NCBI RefSeq assembly: GCF_027925245.1
Contig: NZ_BSDP01000001.1
Span: 496,001 to 560,000 of the forward strand
Direction: 5' to 3'
DNA length: 64,000 nt
Origin: Agromyces rhizosphaerae
GTDB taxonomy: Bacteria > Actinomycetota > Actinomycetes > Actinomycetales > Microbacteriaceae
Below the pieces are notes generated by a model, which was not told where the DNA came from, did not search any database, and saw only the letters and a list, made by a program, of their open reading frames with translations. Position numbers and translations under genes: made by a program. The first letter of the stretch is position 1, and every line of letters starts with the position of its first letter. Below are positions 1 to 8,000 of the stretch, piece by piece.

Positions 1-199
1 CCTCGTCGTACCCGGTGTCGACCGCCTCGTGGGCGAGGAGCAGCTCGAGCACGTAGTCGCGTTCGTTCGTCGATCTGGCGACCGGCCTGAAGACGCCGAC
101 ACGACTCACCCGCCGACTCAGGGTGTCGACCGCGCCGAGCGCGATGGTCGACTTCCCCGTGTTTCCCTCAGCCGATCCGATGTAGATGCTGTGCGCCAC
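1..199 (-). CDS. pta: Phosphate acetyltransferase, N-terminal fragment (runs off the window)
   Basis: The minus strand reads an open frame from a GTG at 199 to the window edge, beginning V-A-H-S-I-Y-I-G-S-A-E-G-N-T-G-K-S-T. This is the P-loop start (GxxxGKST) of the dethiobiotin-synthase-like domain at the front of long actinobacterial phosphate acetyltransferases. The enzyme converts acetyl-CoA and phosphate to acetyl-phosphate and CoA, upstream of acetate kinase. Only about 66 residues are visible, so the catalytic C-terminal domain cannot be checked. An in-frame ATG at 217 would add six residues; I prefer the GTG because family members start next to the H-S-I-Y-I-G motif. The identification rests on this signature. 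Confidence 0.8.
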   Translation of the reverse strand, partial: MAHSIYIGSAEGNTGKSTIALGAVDTLSRRVSRVGVFRPVARSTNERDYVLELLLAHEAVDTGYDE

Positions 200-321
200 G
201 GCTTCCAGCCTAGGCATGTTCCGTGCGGGGCGACAGGGTGGCGCCGGTGCGCCGCGAGGGCACCGATCGGATGCCCCGGGGCATCCGTCGCCGTGATCGC
301 GACCGCCCTTGGACATGCGAA

Positions 322-410
322 GACTCCCCGCGCACCCGCCAGAGCCCGGTTACCCTTGCTGCGTCTCCGCCCTGGGGGAGTTGGCCTGGATGGCGCCACG
401 CGGGGAGCCG
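322..410 (-). ncRNA. ffs: Signal recognition particle RNA (4.5S type)
   Basis: Read on the minus strand, the segment has the SRP domain IV signature: CAGG, then GCGGAGAC, then GCAGCAAGGG (about 380 to 354), with the asymmetric loop that binds Ffh. The ends pair: CTCCCCGCG at 407-399 with CGCGGGGAG at 332-324, closing a rod about 85 nt long as in small bacterial SRP RNAs. A TAGACT -10 box lies 7 nt before the 5' end. Exact ends are estimated from the pairing. The RNA forms the SRP with Ffh and targets membrane proteins co-translationally. Confidence 0.85.
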
Positions 411-416
411 AGGACC

Positions 417-422
417 AGTCTA
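417..422 (-). promoter_or_regulatory. -10 box of the SRP RNA promoter
   Basis: TAGACT on the minus strand is placed so that transcription would start near 410, at the first base of the terminal SRP stem. No clear -35 hexamer is visible 17 bases upstream. Confidence 0.5.
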
Positions 423-496
423 CCCGAGCGCGGGCGTGCTGTTCGCCGCGGGCGGAGGCGGTTGCGCGCGGGGCGGCCCCGTCGTTGACTGGCGGC

Positions 497-1147
497 ATGC
501 GCATCGTCATCGCCGGCGGCCACGGCCAGATCGCCCTGCTCCTCGAACGTCGCCTCGCGGACGCCGGGCACGAGCCGGTCGCCCTCATCCGCAACCCGTC
601 GCACGAGTCCGATGTCGTGGCCGCCGGGGCCGAGCCCGTGGTGCTCGACCTCGAGAGCACCGACGTCGACGCGCTCGCCCGAGTGCTCGCGGGCGCCGAT
701 GCCGCGGTCTTCGCGGCGGGCGCCGGCCCCGGCAGCACGCCCGAGCGCAAGGGCAGCGTCGACCTCGGGGCATCCGTGCTGCTCGCCGACGCCGCCCACC
801 TCGCCGGCGTGCGCCGCCTCGTGCAGATCTCGGCCATGAGCGCGGACCGCTACGAGGCCGGCTCCGACGACATCTTCCAGATCTACCTGCAGGCCAAGAG
901 CGAGGCGGATGCCCGGCTGCGCGACACCGACCTCGACTGGACCATCGTGCGCCCGGGGCGCCTGACGAACGAGCCGGCGACGGGCGGGGTGACGATCGGC
1001 GAGTCGGTCTCGTACGGGGAGATCCCGCGCGACGACGTGGCGGCGGTGATCGCGGAGCTGCTGGGCTCGGGCGCGGGCGTGCACTGGCAGTTCGACCTGG
1101 TGTCGGGCGACACCCCGGTCGGCGAGGCGGTCGCCGCGCTGCGATAG
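497..1147 (+). CDS. Atypical SDR-family NAD(P)-binding protein
   Basis: This 216-residue protein begins MRIVIAGGHGQIALLL, the GGxGxxG dinucleotide-binding turn of a Rossmann fold. It continues with the NAD(P)H-binding pattern of SDR family 'a5' (YwnB/HSCARG-like): a stretch at V-Q-I-S-A-M-S (about 112-118) and a later Y-x-x-x-K (Y131, K135 by count). Such proteins act as NAD(P)-dependent reductases or redox sensors; the substrate is unknown. The ATG at 497 is chosen because the motif must sit at the N-terminus; the open frame extends upstream but would run through the SRP RNA. It stands alone between ffs and tRNA-Ser. Confidence 0.8.
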   Translation: MRIVIAGGHGQIALLLERRLADAGHEPVALIRNPSHESDVVAAGAEPVVLDLESTDVDALARVLAGADAAVFAAGAGPGSTPERKGSVDLGASVLLADAAHLAGVRRLVQISAMSADRYEAGSDDIFQIYLQAKSEADARLRDTDLDWTIVRPGRLTNEPATGGVTIGESVSYGEIPRDDVAAVIAELLGSGAGVHWQFDLVSGDTPVGEAVAALR

Positions 1148-1214
1148 CTCGTCGCATCCGCTCGCCCCCGGTGCCGCCGTCCCGCTCGATGCGGGCTCGC
1201 GGGCGGGTGTCGGG

Positions 1215-1220
1215 TACGAT
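1215..1220 (+). promoter_or_regulatory. Candidate -10 box for tRNA-Ser
   Basis: TACGAT lies 27 bp before the mature 5' end of the tRNA and would start a short leader. The -35 region is GC-rich and not recognisable, so this is tentative. Confidence 0.35.
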
Positions 1221-1247
1221 GATCTGCGGCCGGGTTCACGCCCGCCT

Positions 1248-1335
1248 GGAGGATTCGCCTAGTGGCCTATGGCGCACGCTTGGAAAGCGTGTTGGGTGCA
1301 AGCCCTCAGGGGTTCGAATCCCCTATCCTCCGCCA
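1248..1335 (+). tRNA. tRNA-Ser (anticodon GGA)
   Basis: The acceptor stem GGAGGAT (1248-1254) pairs with ATCCTCC (1325-1331). The anticodon stem CACGC/GCGTG encloses TTGGAAA with anticodon GGA at 1282-1284. A long variable arm typical of class II tRNA-Ser and the GGTTCGAATCC T-arm follow. CCA is encoded at 1333-1335. It reads UCC and UCU serine codons. Confidence 0.97.
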
Positions 1336-1339
1336 ATGT

Positions 1340-1708
1340 GATGAGTCGCGACAGAGGTGACACCTGATTCGCGTGGACGTCGCACTTCTTCCGTCGCCGC
1401 GCACGTCGCCATGGGCTGCCCGCATGGACAACTCGCGTTCCCCCGGCGAGGTCGAGGTCGAGCAGAGTCGGCGCCTTCACCGCGAACACGCGGTCGTACA
1501 CGACCACGGTGCAGGCCGACGGCACGGCCGGCGGCACGTTCGGTGCGTCCATCACCGGAATCGTCGCGAGGGGCTCCGCCACCGTCACCGCCGAATTGTC
1601 GTTGTCGTCCGGACCCATCACGGGGAAGACGACCGCCGAGGTGGAGAAGTCGTTCCAGAACTTCGCATGGTCCTGCAGCGTGCTGCAGTAGGCGACGTTC
1701 CGGACGTC
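1340..1708 (-). pseudogene. Gene remnant without a start, next to tRNA-Ser
   Basis: Reading minus from 1708, the frame encodes about 100 plausible residues (D-V-R-N-V-A-Y-C-S-T-L-Q-D-H-A-K-F-W-N-D, later Y-D-R-V-F-A-V-K) with strong third-position G/C. It then degrades into low-complexity Arg-rich sequence and runs into the tRNA. It begins immediately after, and in frame with, the TAG of the DUF4240 gene and has no start codon of its own before GTG/ATG at 1621. I read it as the 3' part of a lost gene or a former C-terminal extension of the upstream protein. The product is not recognised. The rest of this 370-bp gap holds nothing else I can support. Confidence 0.4.
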
Positions 1709-2902
1709 CTAGTCGGCTGAGCCCACGCGCTCCCCGCGGTGGAAGCGCGACAGGAAGTCGTCCATGCCCAGCCTGCTCGGGCGACGCAGCGTGACGATCG
1801 GCTGGCCCCTCGCGATGGTGCCGTAGTCGTCGGTCAAGATCACCGTGGCGATCGTCTCTCCCGCAGCGAGGTGCGTCCCGACGAGCGTGGACACCTGCTG
1901 CTGCGCCCCCTCCTGCGTGTGGTCGACGACACTGCCGAGGAACTCGCGAACGTGGTTCGGCCCGGTGACGAACGCCGCGAAGCCGCGCGGCCATCCGCTC
2001 TCGCCGCCGCCGAAGATGCTCTCCAACTGCACCCGGGCGGAGAACGGGCCGGGCGGGGGCCGGTCATCGACGCGCCTGCGCGACGGGCGAAGCGACTCGG
2101 CGTCGGGCCAGTACTGCGGATTCGTCCCGGTCGAGATCGGCCAACTCCGCACGGGGAGGGGCTTGCCTGTCGCATCCTCGTAGACGTAGAGCAGCTCCGG
2201 AGTCGAGAGCCCGTCGACCCCCGGTACGCCCGGCCGTGGGTCGCGGACATGGGCTTCGAACGCGGCACGACCGCGGGCGATGATCTCGCAGCGGTACATC
2301 AGCGACGCGTCATAGTCGATCTCGTCCGGGTCGCCGGCGAGTCCGACGGTGTTGCCGGGCGCGTCGAGCTCGAACAGCTTGCGATCGAGCGCGTCCATGA
2401 AGTCGTAGGGCATGTGATCGGAGAGGTCTGCCAGCAGCCGCGCGAGCCGCTCCGCGGAGGCCTCGCTGACCTCGCCGCCCAACTCGTGCACGAGCTCCCA
2501 GAAGGCGTCGTCGGGGAGCGGCTGACGGCCCTCATCGCGCTGCTCGGCCGTCTCGATCGCGTCGACGGCCCACGACACCCACTCGACGGGGTCGTCGATG
2601 GCTGCCGGGAGGACGCGATCGGACACGATCACGGGGCCGAGCGGATCGACGATGTCGAACTGCGTGCGGGCGATCACTCGCACCGACCCGCCGACGCTCA
2701 CCCCGATGCCGCGCCGGTCGCGCGCGGAGGTGTGGAACAGCACCTTGTCGGTGTAGACGCCGCGGATCGTCGACACGACCCGCGTCGCCCAGCCCTGCGT
2801 CAACCGGCCGCCGACGAATCCGTACTGATCGAGATTGTCTCGCCGGCCCCACTCGTCGACGCGGCGCAGCAACTCCTCTGACGTGATCTCTTCTTCGGCC
2901 AT
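1709..2902 (-). CDS. DUF4240-containing protein
   Basis: This 397-residue cytoplasmic protein has an acidic N-terminus (MAEEEITSEELL). It contains a DUF4240-like segment at about 140-220: D-D-A-F-W-E-L-V-H-E-L, then R-L-A-R-L-L-A-D-L-S, then a helical stretch ending in R-A-A-F-E-A-H-V-R-D-P. DUF4240 proteins have no assigned biochemical role; some occur near polymorphic-toxin or immunity genes. The ATG at 2902 is preceded by GAGGGAG about 11 nt upstream. No signal peptide or membrane segment is seen. The stop is followed in the same frame by the remnant at 1340-1708. Confidence 0.65.
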   Translation of the reverse strand: MAEEEITSEELLRRVDEWGRRDNLDQYGFVGGRLTQGWATRVVSTIRGVYTDKVLFHTSARDRRGIGVSVGGSVRVIARTQFDIVDPLGPVIVSDRVLPAAIDDPVEWVSWAVDAIETAEQRDEGRQPLPDDAFWELVHELGGEVSEASAERLARLLADLSDHMPYDFMDALDRKLFELDAPGNTVGLAGDPDEIDYDASLMYRCEIIARGRAAFEAHVRDPRPGVPGVDGLSTPELLYVYEDATGKPLPVRSWPISTGTNPQYWPDAESLRPSRRRVDDRPPPGPFSARVQLESIFGGGESGWPRGFAAFVTGPNHVREFLGSVVDHTQEGAQQQVSTLVGTHLAAGETIATVILTDDYGTIARGQPIVTLRRPSRLGMDDFLSRFHRGERVGSAD

Positions 2903-3070
2903 GTGGCGTGCACTCCCTCGATGCGCTCCGCGCGATCACTCGTTGCGCGATGATCACCGTCCACGCGTAGCCGGAACTCCGAGCATGCTACTGGCGAGCA
3001 ATCGGCTCCACCGGGAGTGCTCCACAGGCCTCTGGCGCCTTGCCCCGCGACCCTCGCCCGGCAGGCTCCG

Positions 3071-4063
3071 CTATCCCTCGCCGGCGGCGAACCGCTCCAT
3101 CAGGGCGTCGAGCTCACGGCGGCCGAAGTCGTAGACCTCGGTGTCGGTGTGGCCGCGATACTTCGTCTCGACGACCATGATGAGCGCCAGGTACAGCGAG
3201 TAGAGGCGACGCCTCGTGCGCTGCTCGGCGTCGAGTGCGCCGAGGCCGAAGCCCGCCATGAAGTCGGACGGGTCGCCGAACGCGGGCATGTCGAGCCCGG
3301 TCAGGCCCGCCTCCATCAGCGGATCACCGTAGATCGCCCGCTCGTGGTCGAGGATCGCCACGATGCGCCCGTCGCGGATCATCGAGTTCTTGGTCCAGAG
3401 GTCGACCTCGACGAGACGGGGCACGGTCACGCCGTCGAGGGTGTCCGCATGGTTGGCGAGCACCGCGCGGAACGCGTCCGGGTGCCGGCCGAGGTCGATG
3501 CGGACCCGCTCCCCGTCGACGAGGGTGTCCTCGACCATGGTGGTGAACGCCTCGCGCCACGTTGCCGCTCCTGGGCCGAGGAGTGGCCCGAAGTGCGGGC
3601 CGACGATGGAGTTGATCTCCCGGTTCATGGCGCCGAGCTCGCGCGTGGCGATCGCCACCACCTCAGCGCCGAGCCGGCCGTCGGCTGCCGCGAACCCGAA
3701 GTTGTCGGCGTCGATGTACTCCATGAAGAACAGGTCAGCGTCGACGACCTCGTGCGTGAGGTCGACGTGGTCGACGCGCGGCACGGGCACCGTCGTGCGG
3801 GTCGAAACCAGCCGCATCGCCTCGAGTTCGGCGCGCATCATGCCGACCTCGCGCGTGAGTACGTCGACCCCCGCGGGGGGCGCGATCTTCAGCACCACCC
3901 GCTCCCCGTCGCGCAGCGTGATGCGGTACGCGACGTTGAACCACCCCTCGGTGATCTCGTGGGCGAAGTCGTCGTCGGTCGGCAGGCGGTCGGCCCCGTA
4001 GGCGCGCGCAATCAGGGTGCGCAGGGTGGCGGCCGTCTGGCGATTCTTTGTGACGCTCTCCAT
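3071..4063 (-). CDS. APH-like phosphotransferase family protein
   Basis: This 330-residue protein has the aminoglycoside/choline kinase-like fold: an N-lobe with Y-R-I-T-L-R-D-G-E-R-V-V-L-K-I, an R-V-D-H-V-D linker, a catalytic loop V-E-V-D-L-W-T-K-N-S-M and a metal-binding I-L-D-H-E-R-A-I-Y-G-D-P. The usual H-G-D of the catalytic loop reads E-V-D, so the catalytic Asp and loop Asn remain but the His is replaced. Such enzymes phosphorylate small molecules; the substrate is unknown. The ATG at 4063 lies 33 bp from the divergent HTH-MNT gene and shares the palindrome at 4073-4095, suggesting joint control. The open frame extends upstream through the neighbour's antisense and is ignored. Confidence 0.75.
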   Translation of the reverse strand: MESVTKNRQTAATLRTLIARAYGADRLPTDDDFAHEITEGWFNVAYRITLRDGERVVLKIAPPAGVDVLTREVGMMRAELEAMRLVSTRTTVPVPRVDHVDLTHEVVDADLFFMEYIDADNFGFAAADGRLGAEVVAIATRELGAMNREINSIVGPHFGPLLGPGAATWREAFTTMVEDTLVDGERVRIDLGRHPDAFRAVLANHADTLDGVTVPRLVEVDLWTKNSMIRDGRIVAILDHERAIYGDPLMEAGLTGLDMPAFGDPSDFMAGFGLGALDAEQRTRRRLYSLYLALIMVVETKYRGHTDTEVYDFGRRELDALMERFAAGEG

Positions 4064-4072
4064 CGAGCGATA

Positions 4073-4095
4073 GGCTATATCACGGAGGTATAGCC
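4073..4095. promoter_or_regulatory. Palindromic operator between the kinase and the HTH-MNT/HEPN pair
   Basis: GGCTATA (4073-4079) and TATAGCC (4089-4095) form a perfect inverted repeat with a 9-bp spacer holding GGAGG (4084-4088), the ribosome binding site of the gene starting at 4097. A bound repressor would block transcription and access to the start. The neighbouring HTH protein is the obvious candidate autoregulator, by analogy with toxin-antitoxin operons. Confidence 0.65.
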
Positions 4096-4096
4096 C

Positions 4097-4567
4097 ATGG
4101 GCGATCGGTTCGATACGGAGCGCGCGGGCGCGCTGGTCGCCGCCGCGCGCGCGGACCGAGGCATGTCGCAGACGGAGCTCGCACGCGCCGCAGGCATGAG
4201 CCAGCCCAACGTCGCCGCCATCGAATCGGGTCGGCGCGTGGTCAGCGCCGAGGTGCTCGAGCGACTGCTCCGCGCGGCCGACTACCGGCCCAGCATCCCG
4301 CTCGAGGAGTCGGCTGACGAGATCGTGGCGGCGGGCGAGCGCCACGGTCTTCGCGACATCCGAGTCTTCGGTTCCATTGCACGCGGCAGCGACCACTTCG
4401 CCTCCGACATCGATCTGCTCGCCCGCGTGGACGACGAGCGCGGCTACTTCGACATCGCGATGTTCCAGAACGCCGTCGAGGCAATCACCGGCTTCCCGGT
4501 CGACGTCGTGGTCGACGATGCGGGCCGCCCCGCGTTCCTCGACGACGCGGAACTCGTGGCGCTGTGA
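4097..4567 (+). CDS. XRE HTH-MNT nucleotidyltransferase fusion (antitoxin-like)
   Basis: This 156-residue protein has two domains. Residues 8-65 are a Cro/CI helix-turn-helix (M-S-Q-T-E-L-A-R-A-A-G-M-S-Q-P-N-V-A-A-I-E-S-G in two adjacent runs). Residues 75-156 are a minimal nucleotidyltransferase with G92-S93-x-A-R-G and S103-D104-I-D106-L, the metal-binding signature of MNT proteins. In HEPN/MNT modules the MNT partner neutralises the HEPN ribonuclease by AMPylation of a residue near its active site. Here the antitoxin also carries its own DNA-binding domain. Its stop overlaps the GTG of the HEPN gene by 4 nt (GTGA at 4564-4567). GGAGG precedes the ATG. Confidence 0.85.
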   Translation: MGDRFDTERAGALVAAARADRGMSQTELARAAGMSQPNVAAIESGRRVVSAEVLERLLRAADYRPSIPLEESADEIVAAGERHGLRDIRVFGSIARGSDHFASDIDLLARVDDERGYFDIAMFQNAVEAITGFPVDVVVDDAGRPAFLDDAELVAL

Positions 4568-4980
4568 GCGACGAGAGTCGCGAGCGCCGATTCGTACGAC
4601 GGCCGCGAACCGGGGAGGATGCGTCGACACTCGAGGCCACCCGCGCACGATTCAGCGAGAGCCTCGACGCGATCGAGACGTTCCTGGGCCACGCGGTCGC
4701 GGGCGGCCGCGCCGCATTCGAGCGCAACTCCCCCGCGTATGCGTCCGGATCGATGGCGATCATCCGCACCGCGGCGCTCTTCGAGGAGGACGAGTTCCGG
4801 CAATTCCTCGGCAACGTGCCGATGGAAGTCGAACGCGGCATCGCGACGACGCGCAACATCGTCTCTCACTCGGGGTATCGAGCGATGAACGACGACGTGT
4901 TCTGGGCGACGCTCACGGTGCACCTTCCGCCGTACCTCGCTACGTGGCGGGCTGCCGCCCGGGTGCCACCCACCGCGTGA
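4564..4980 (+). CDS. HEPN-domain protein (toxin-like partner of MNT)
   Basis: This 138-residue, mostly helical protein carries R97-N-I-V-S-H102 followed by S-G-Y, the R-x4-H motif of HEPN ribonucleases. The residues upstream (E-S-L-D-A-I-E-T-F, I-I-R-T-A-A-L-F-E-E-D-E-F) fit the helical bundle of DUF86/HepT-like proteins. By family knowledge it would cleave RNA when not inhibited by the MNT partner. Translation is coupled to the HTH-MNT gene through the GTGA overlap. The first 20 residues are Arg-rich and unlike the family, so the true start could be slightly downstream; GTG 4564 is preferred for coupling. Confidence 0.75.
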   Translation: MSDESRERRFVRRPRTGEDASTLEATRARFSESLDAIETFLGHAVAGGRAAFERNSPAYASGSMAIIRTAALFEEDEFRQFLGNVPMEVERGIATTRNIVSHSGYRAMNDDVFWATLTVHLPPYLATWRAAARVPPTA

Positions 4981-5029
4981 GGGCCGTTCCTCGCGCTGAG
5001 GGCGGAAGAATCAGCACTCACGGCCCTCA
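4978..5029. terminator. Inverted repeat between convergent genes
   Basis: TGAGGGCCGT (4978-4987, including the HEPN stop codon) is complementary to ACGGCCCTCA (5020-5029), giving a 10-bp stem. It lies between the HEPN gene and the convergent membrane-protein gene. No T-run follows, so termination on either strand is an inference from position. Confidence 0.5.
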
Positions 5030-5075
5030 GCGGGGAAGCGACCCGGACGCGGGGACCCCGGGGTTGGCATCCGCC

Positions 5076-8000
5076 TCAGCGCAGGTCGCCGAGTCGCGCC
5101 GCGAACCCGGCGCTCTCGCCCGCTCGTCGCTCGTAGGTCACGGCGATGATGAGCAGCACGGCGCCGACCACTGACAGGGTGATCCACCACGGCATGGACT
5201 CGATGCCGCGGCCGATCTGCACCAGGAACGCCAGCAGGTTCTCGATCGGCAGCACCACGACGCCGAGCACGAACGGGGCGGCGAGCCGCAGGCTCGCCCC
5301 GACGAGGATCGCGGCGAGCGCGAGCACCATGACGAGGATCGCCCGCCAGGTCTGCGGATCGGTGTAGGTCGCCGCGACCGAGGCGCTGAGGGTCACGACG
5401 ATCCCGGGCGCCAGGAGCGGCCACGAGCCAGCCCGGCCGGCGGGCCACGACGGGAGGGACCGGAGCTCCCCGCCGGAGCCGCCGGCGGCGGCCCGCAACC
5501 CGAGGGTGCCCGCAAGCACGAGGAAGCTCCCGAGCGGGAGGGAGAACCACTCGACGCGGAGCTCGCGGGGGCTCCAAGCGACCACGGCCGTCACGAAGGC
5601 GACCGCGAACAGGAACCACACCGGGGGCAGGAACCGGCCACCGCGGAGCGCCCGGTCGGCCGCGACCACCATGACGATGAGTAGCGCCAGGAGCAGCGCC
5701 CACATGATCCAGATCGCGGACCAGTCCGACTCAATCGTCGGCCAGACCCCGACCGTCGCCGTGAGCACCGCGGGAGCGGCGAGCCAGCGCGTTGTCCGCA
5801 GCCGCGAACCGGCCGGCGCGCCGGTGCGGAGCATGCGAGCGGCCGTCGCGGCGGCGGCCGCGGCCACCACACCGAGGCCGAGCGCCCAGGCGACGGCTGG
5901 CGTTGCAGGCGCCGCATCGAGCCCGAGGCCCCAGCGGGCTCCCTCGATGGGTGCCGCCGCCGCAGCGACGATGACCACGGTGAGGATGGCGGGGCGCAGC
6001 ACGTCGAGGCGGCGCATCCGCTCGCCCCGAGTGCGACCGAGCAACGTACCCACGCCCACGAGCGCCAATGCGGCGGCGATCAGGCCGTAGGCGCGCCACG
6101 GGTAGGCGGCGCCGCTCCCGGCTACGGCGAGGACGAGCAGGAGCGGCACGATCGCCGCGAGCAGCCCGGCGGCGAACAGCCAGGTCGCCCGTGCGCCCCG
6201 CGCCGTGCGCACGACCGCGATGAGCGCCGCGGCGAGCGCCGGAGGGAGCAGGTGCGCCTCCACCGAGCTCACGCCGATGAGCGACCAGAGGCTCCAGAGC
6301 GCTCCCGAGAACGCCGCACCCGCGAGCCACCAGCCGTAGCGGCGCCCCATGGAGTGCGCCTGAACCGCGAACCCGACGCCCAGTACAAGCAGCACGACGA
6401 GTGAGGTGGGCGCGCCGGCCGCTTCGCGTGCCAGCGCCAGCACGACTGCGATCACCGCGGCGGCCAGGGACGAGCCCTCGATCGCGAGGCGGACCGCAGC
6501 GGCATCCCGAGCACCGACGCGCGGCTCGAGGGCGGCCCGGATCGCTGTGGTCGACGGGAGCATGATGGCGACCAGGACCGCGACGACCGGCAGCACGGCG
6601 GGCGACCCGCTCGTCTCGAGGAACTGCGCGCCCAGGCACACCGCGACCACCGACGCTGAGGGTACGACGAGGCTCGCAGCGACGGCGCGGAGCGACGTGC
6701 CGAGGCCAGCGCGTCGGGTCACGGTGAGCGCGAGGGCCAGCAGGAGGATCACCCCGGTGGACAACGCCGTCCACCCGCTGCGCTCGACCAGCACCAGCGC
6801 CACGCCGACGACGAAGGGCACGGCCGTGACGGCCAGAATCGCACCCCACGATCGCGGCGGGACCCGCCGCTGGAACGTGGCGACGATCGCGACGACCCCC
6901 GCGGCACTCGTGGTGAGGCTCAGCACCGCGATCTCCGCGACATCCGCACGCCCGAGCCCGGTCGCAAGCACGACCAGCGCGTAGGCGAACCCGATGCCGG
7001 TGTGCACGAACCGCGCAGACGCGGGGACGGTTCCGGCGAGGACGGCGATGGCGCCGACAGCCCCGATGCCCGCCCAGACCGTCGTCTCGGGATGCTGCCA
7101 CGACAGCGCGGCGGCGAGGAGCACCACCAGATGCGCCCCGATCACGACCGGCAGGCGACGCGTGAGACCCGCGGCGCGAACGGGCGTGCGCGTCGCGACG
7201 ACCGCGAGCGCGACGCCGAGCACCAGGCCGAGCGCGATGCCGGCACCGGGCGGCACAGCGGGGAGCGCCATTGCCAGCAGCAGCGCGAGCACGCCGTACC
7301 ACTGTCCCAGGGTGCCGAGCCAGGCGGTGCCCATCGGGCGCGGCGCGAGGGCTGCCGACTTCGCGGCCGGCTCCGTACTGCTGGGGGCGGGACCGGGCTC
7401 CCCTGCACCCGCCCGGCCGGGACCACGTCCCTCTCTCGTCGCGCGGGTCGTCCAGGCGAATACGCCGAGCCCGAGGGCCAGCGCGGCCATCGCGACGGCG
7501 ATCGGGGGTTCGACCGGGTCGACGGCGATCGTCCTCGCCCGACCGCCGAGCGAGACGACCGTGATGAGCGCCACGAGGGCGATGGCAGTCGGGGGCGCCG
7601 CGGCGGTGCCGACCGCGGCGACGGCCCCGCCGAAGAGGTACGGCGCTCGCACCCGGCGGTGCAGCGGGCGCGCGGCGCCGATCGTTACGAGGGTGGCCAC
7701 GGCGGCCGACGGCACGAGCGCCCACAGCCACGCGGAGGGGACCCGCTCGGCGAAGACGCCCACGGTCGCCGTGACCGCGGACAGCACTGCGGATCCGCCC
7801 GCGACGAAACTCCAGAAGCCGCCTGCCGGCCGGCGGGCCGATGCCACGGCGATCATTGCCACGACGAGGGCCGACGCACTCACGATGAACGCGGGCGCGG
7901 TCGGCACGATGCCCGGCACGTACACCGACTGGATCAGCGCGACGACGGCGAAGGCGGCCTGCAGCACGGTGAGCGTCACGATCTCGGCCGTGAGCCTCGT

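Noticed and set aside
1248..1335. tRNA-Ser as an integration site of a mobile element
   Set aside because: No integrase gene and no direct repeat of the tRNA 3' end found in the window; only a gene remnant is adjacent.
1509..1691. 60-residue plus-strand frame with Thr/Ser-rich sequence
   Set aside because: The opposite strand has better third-position bias and continues from the DUF4240 frame; no ribosome site precedes this one.
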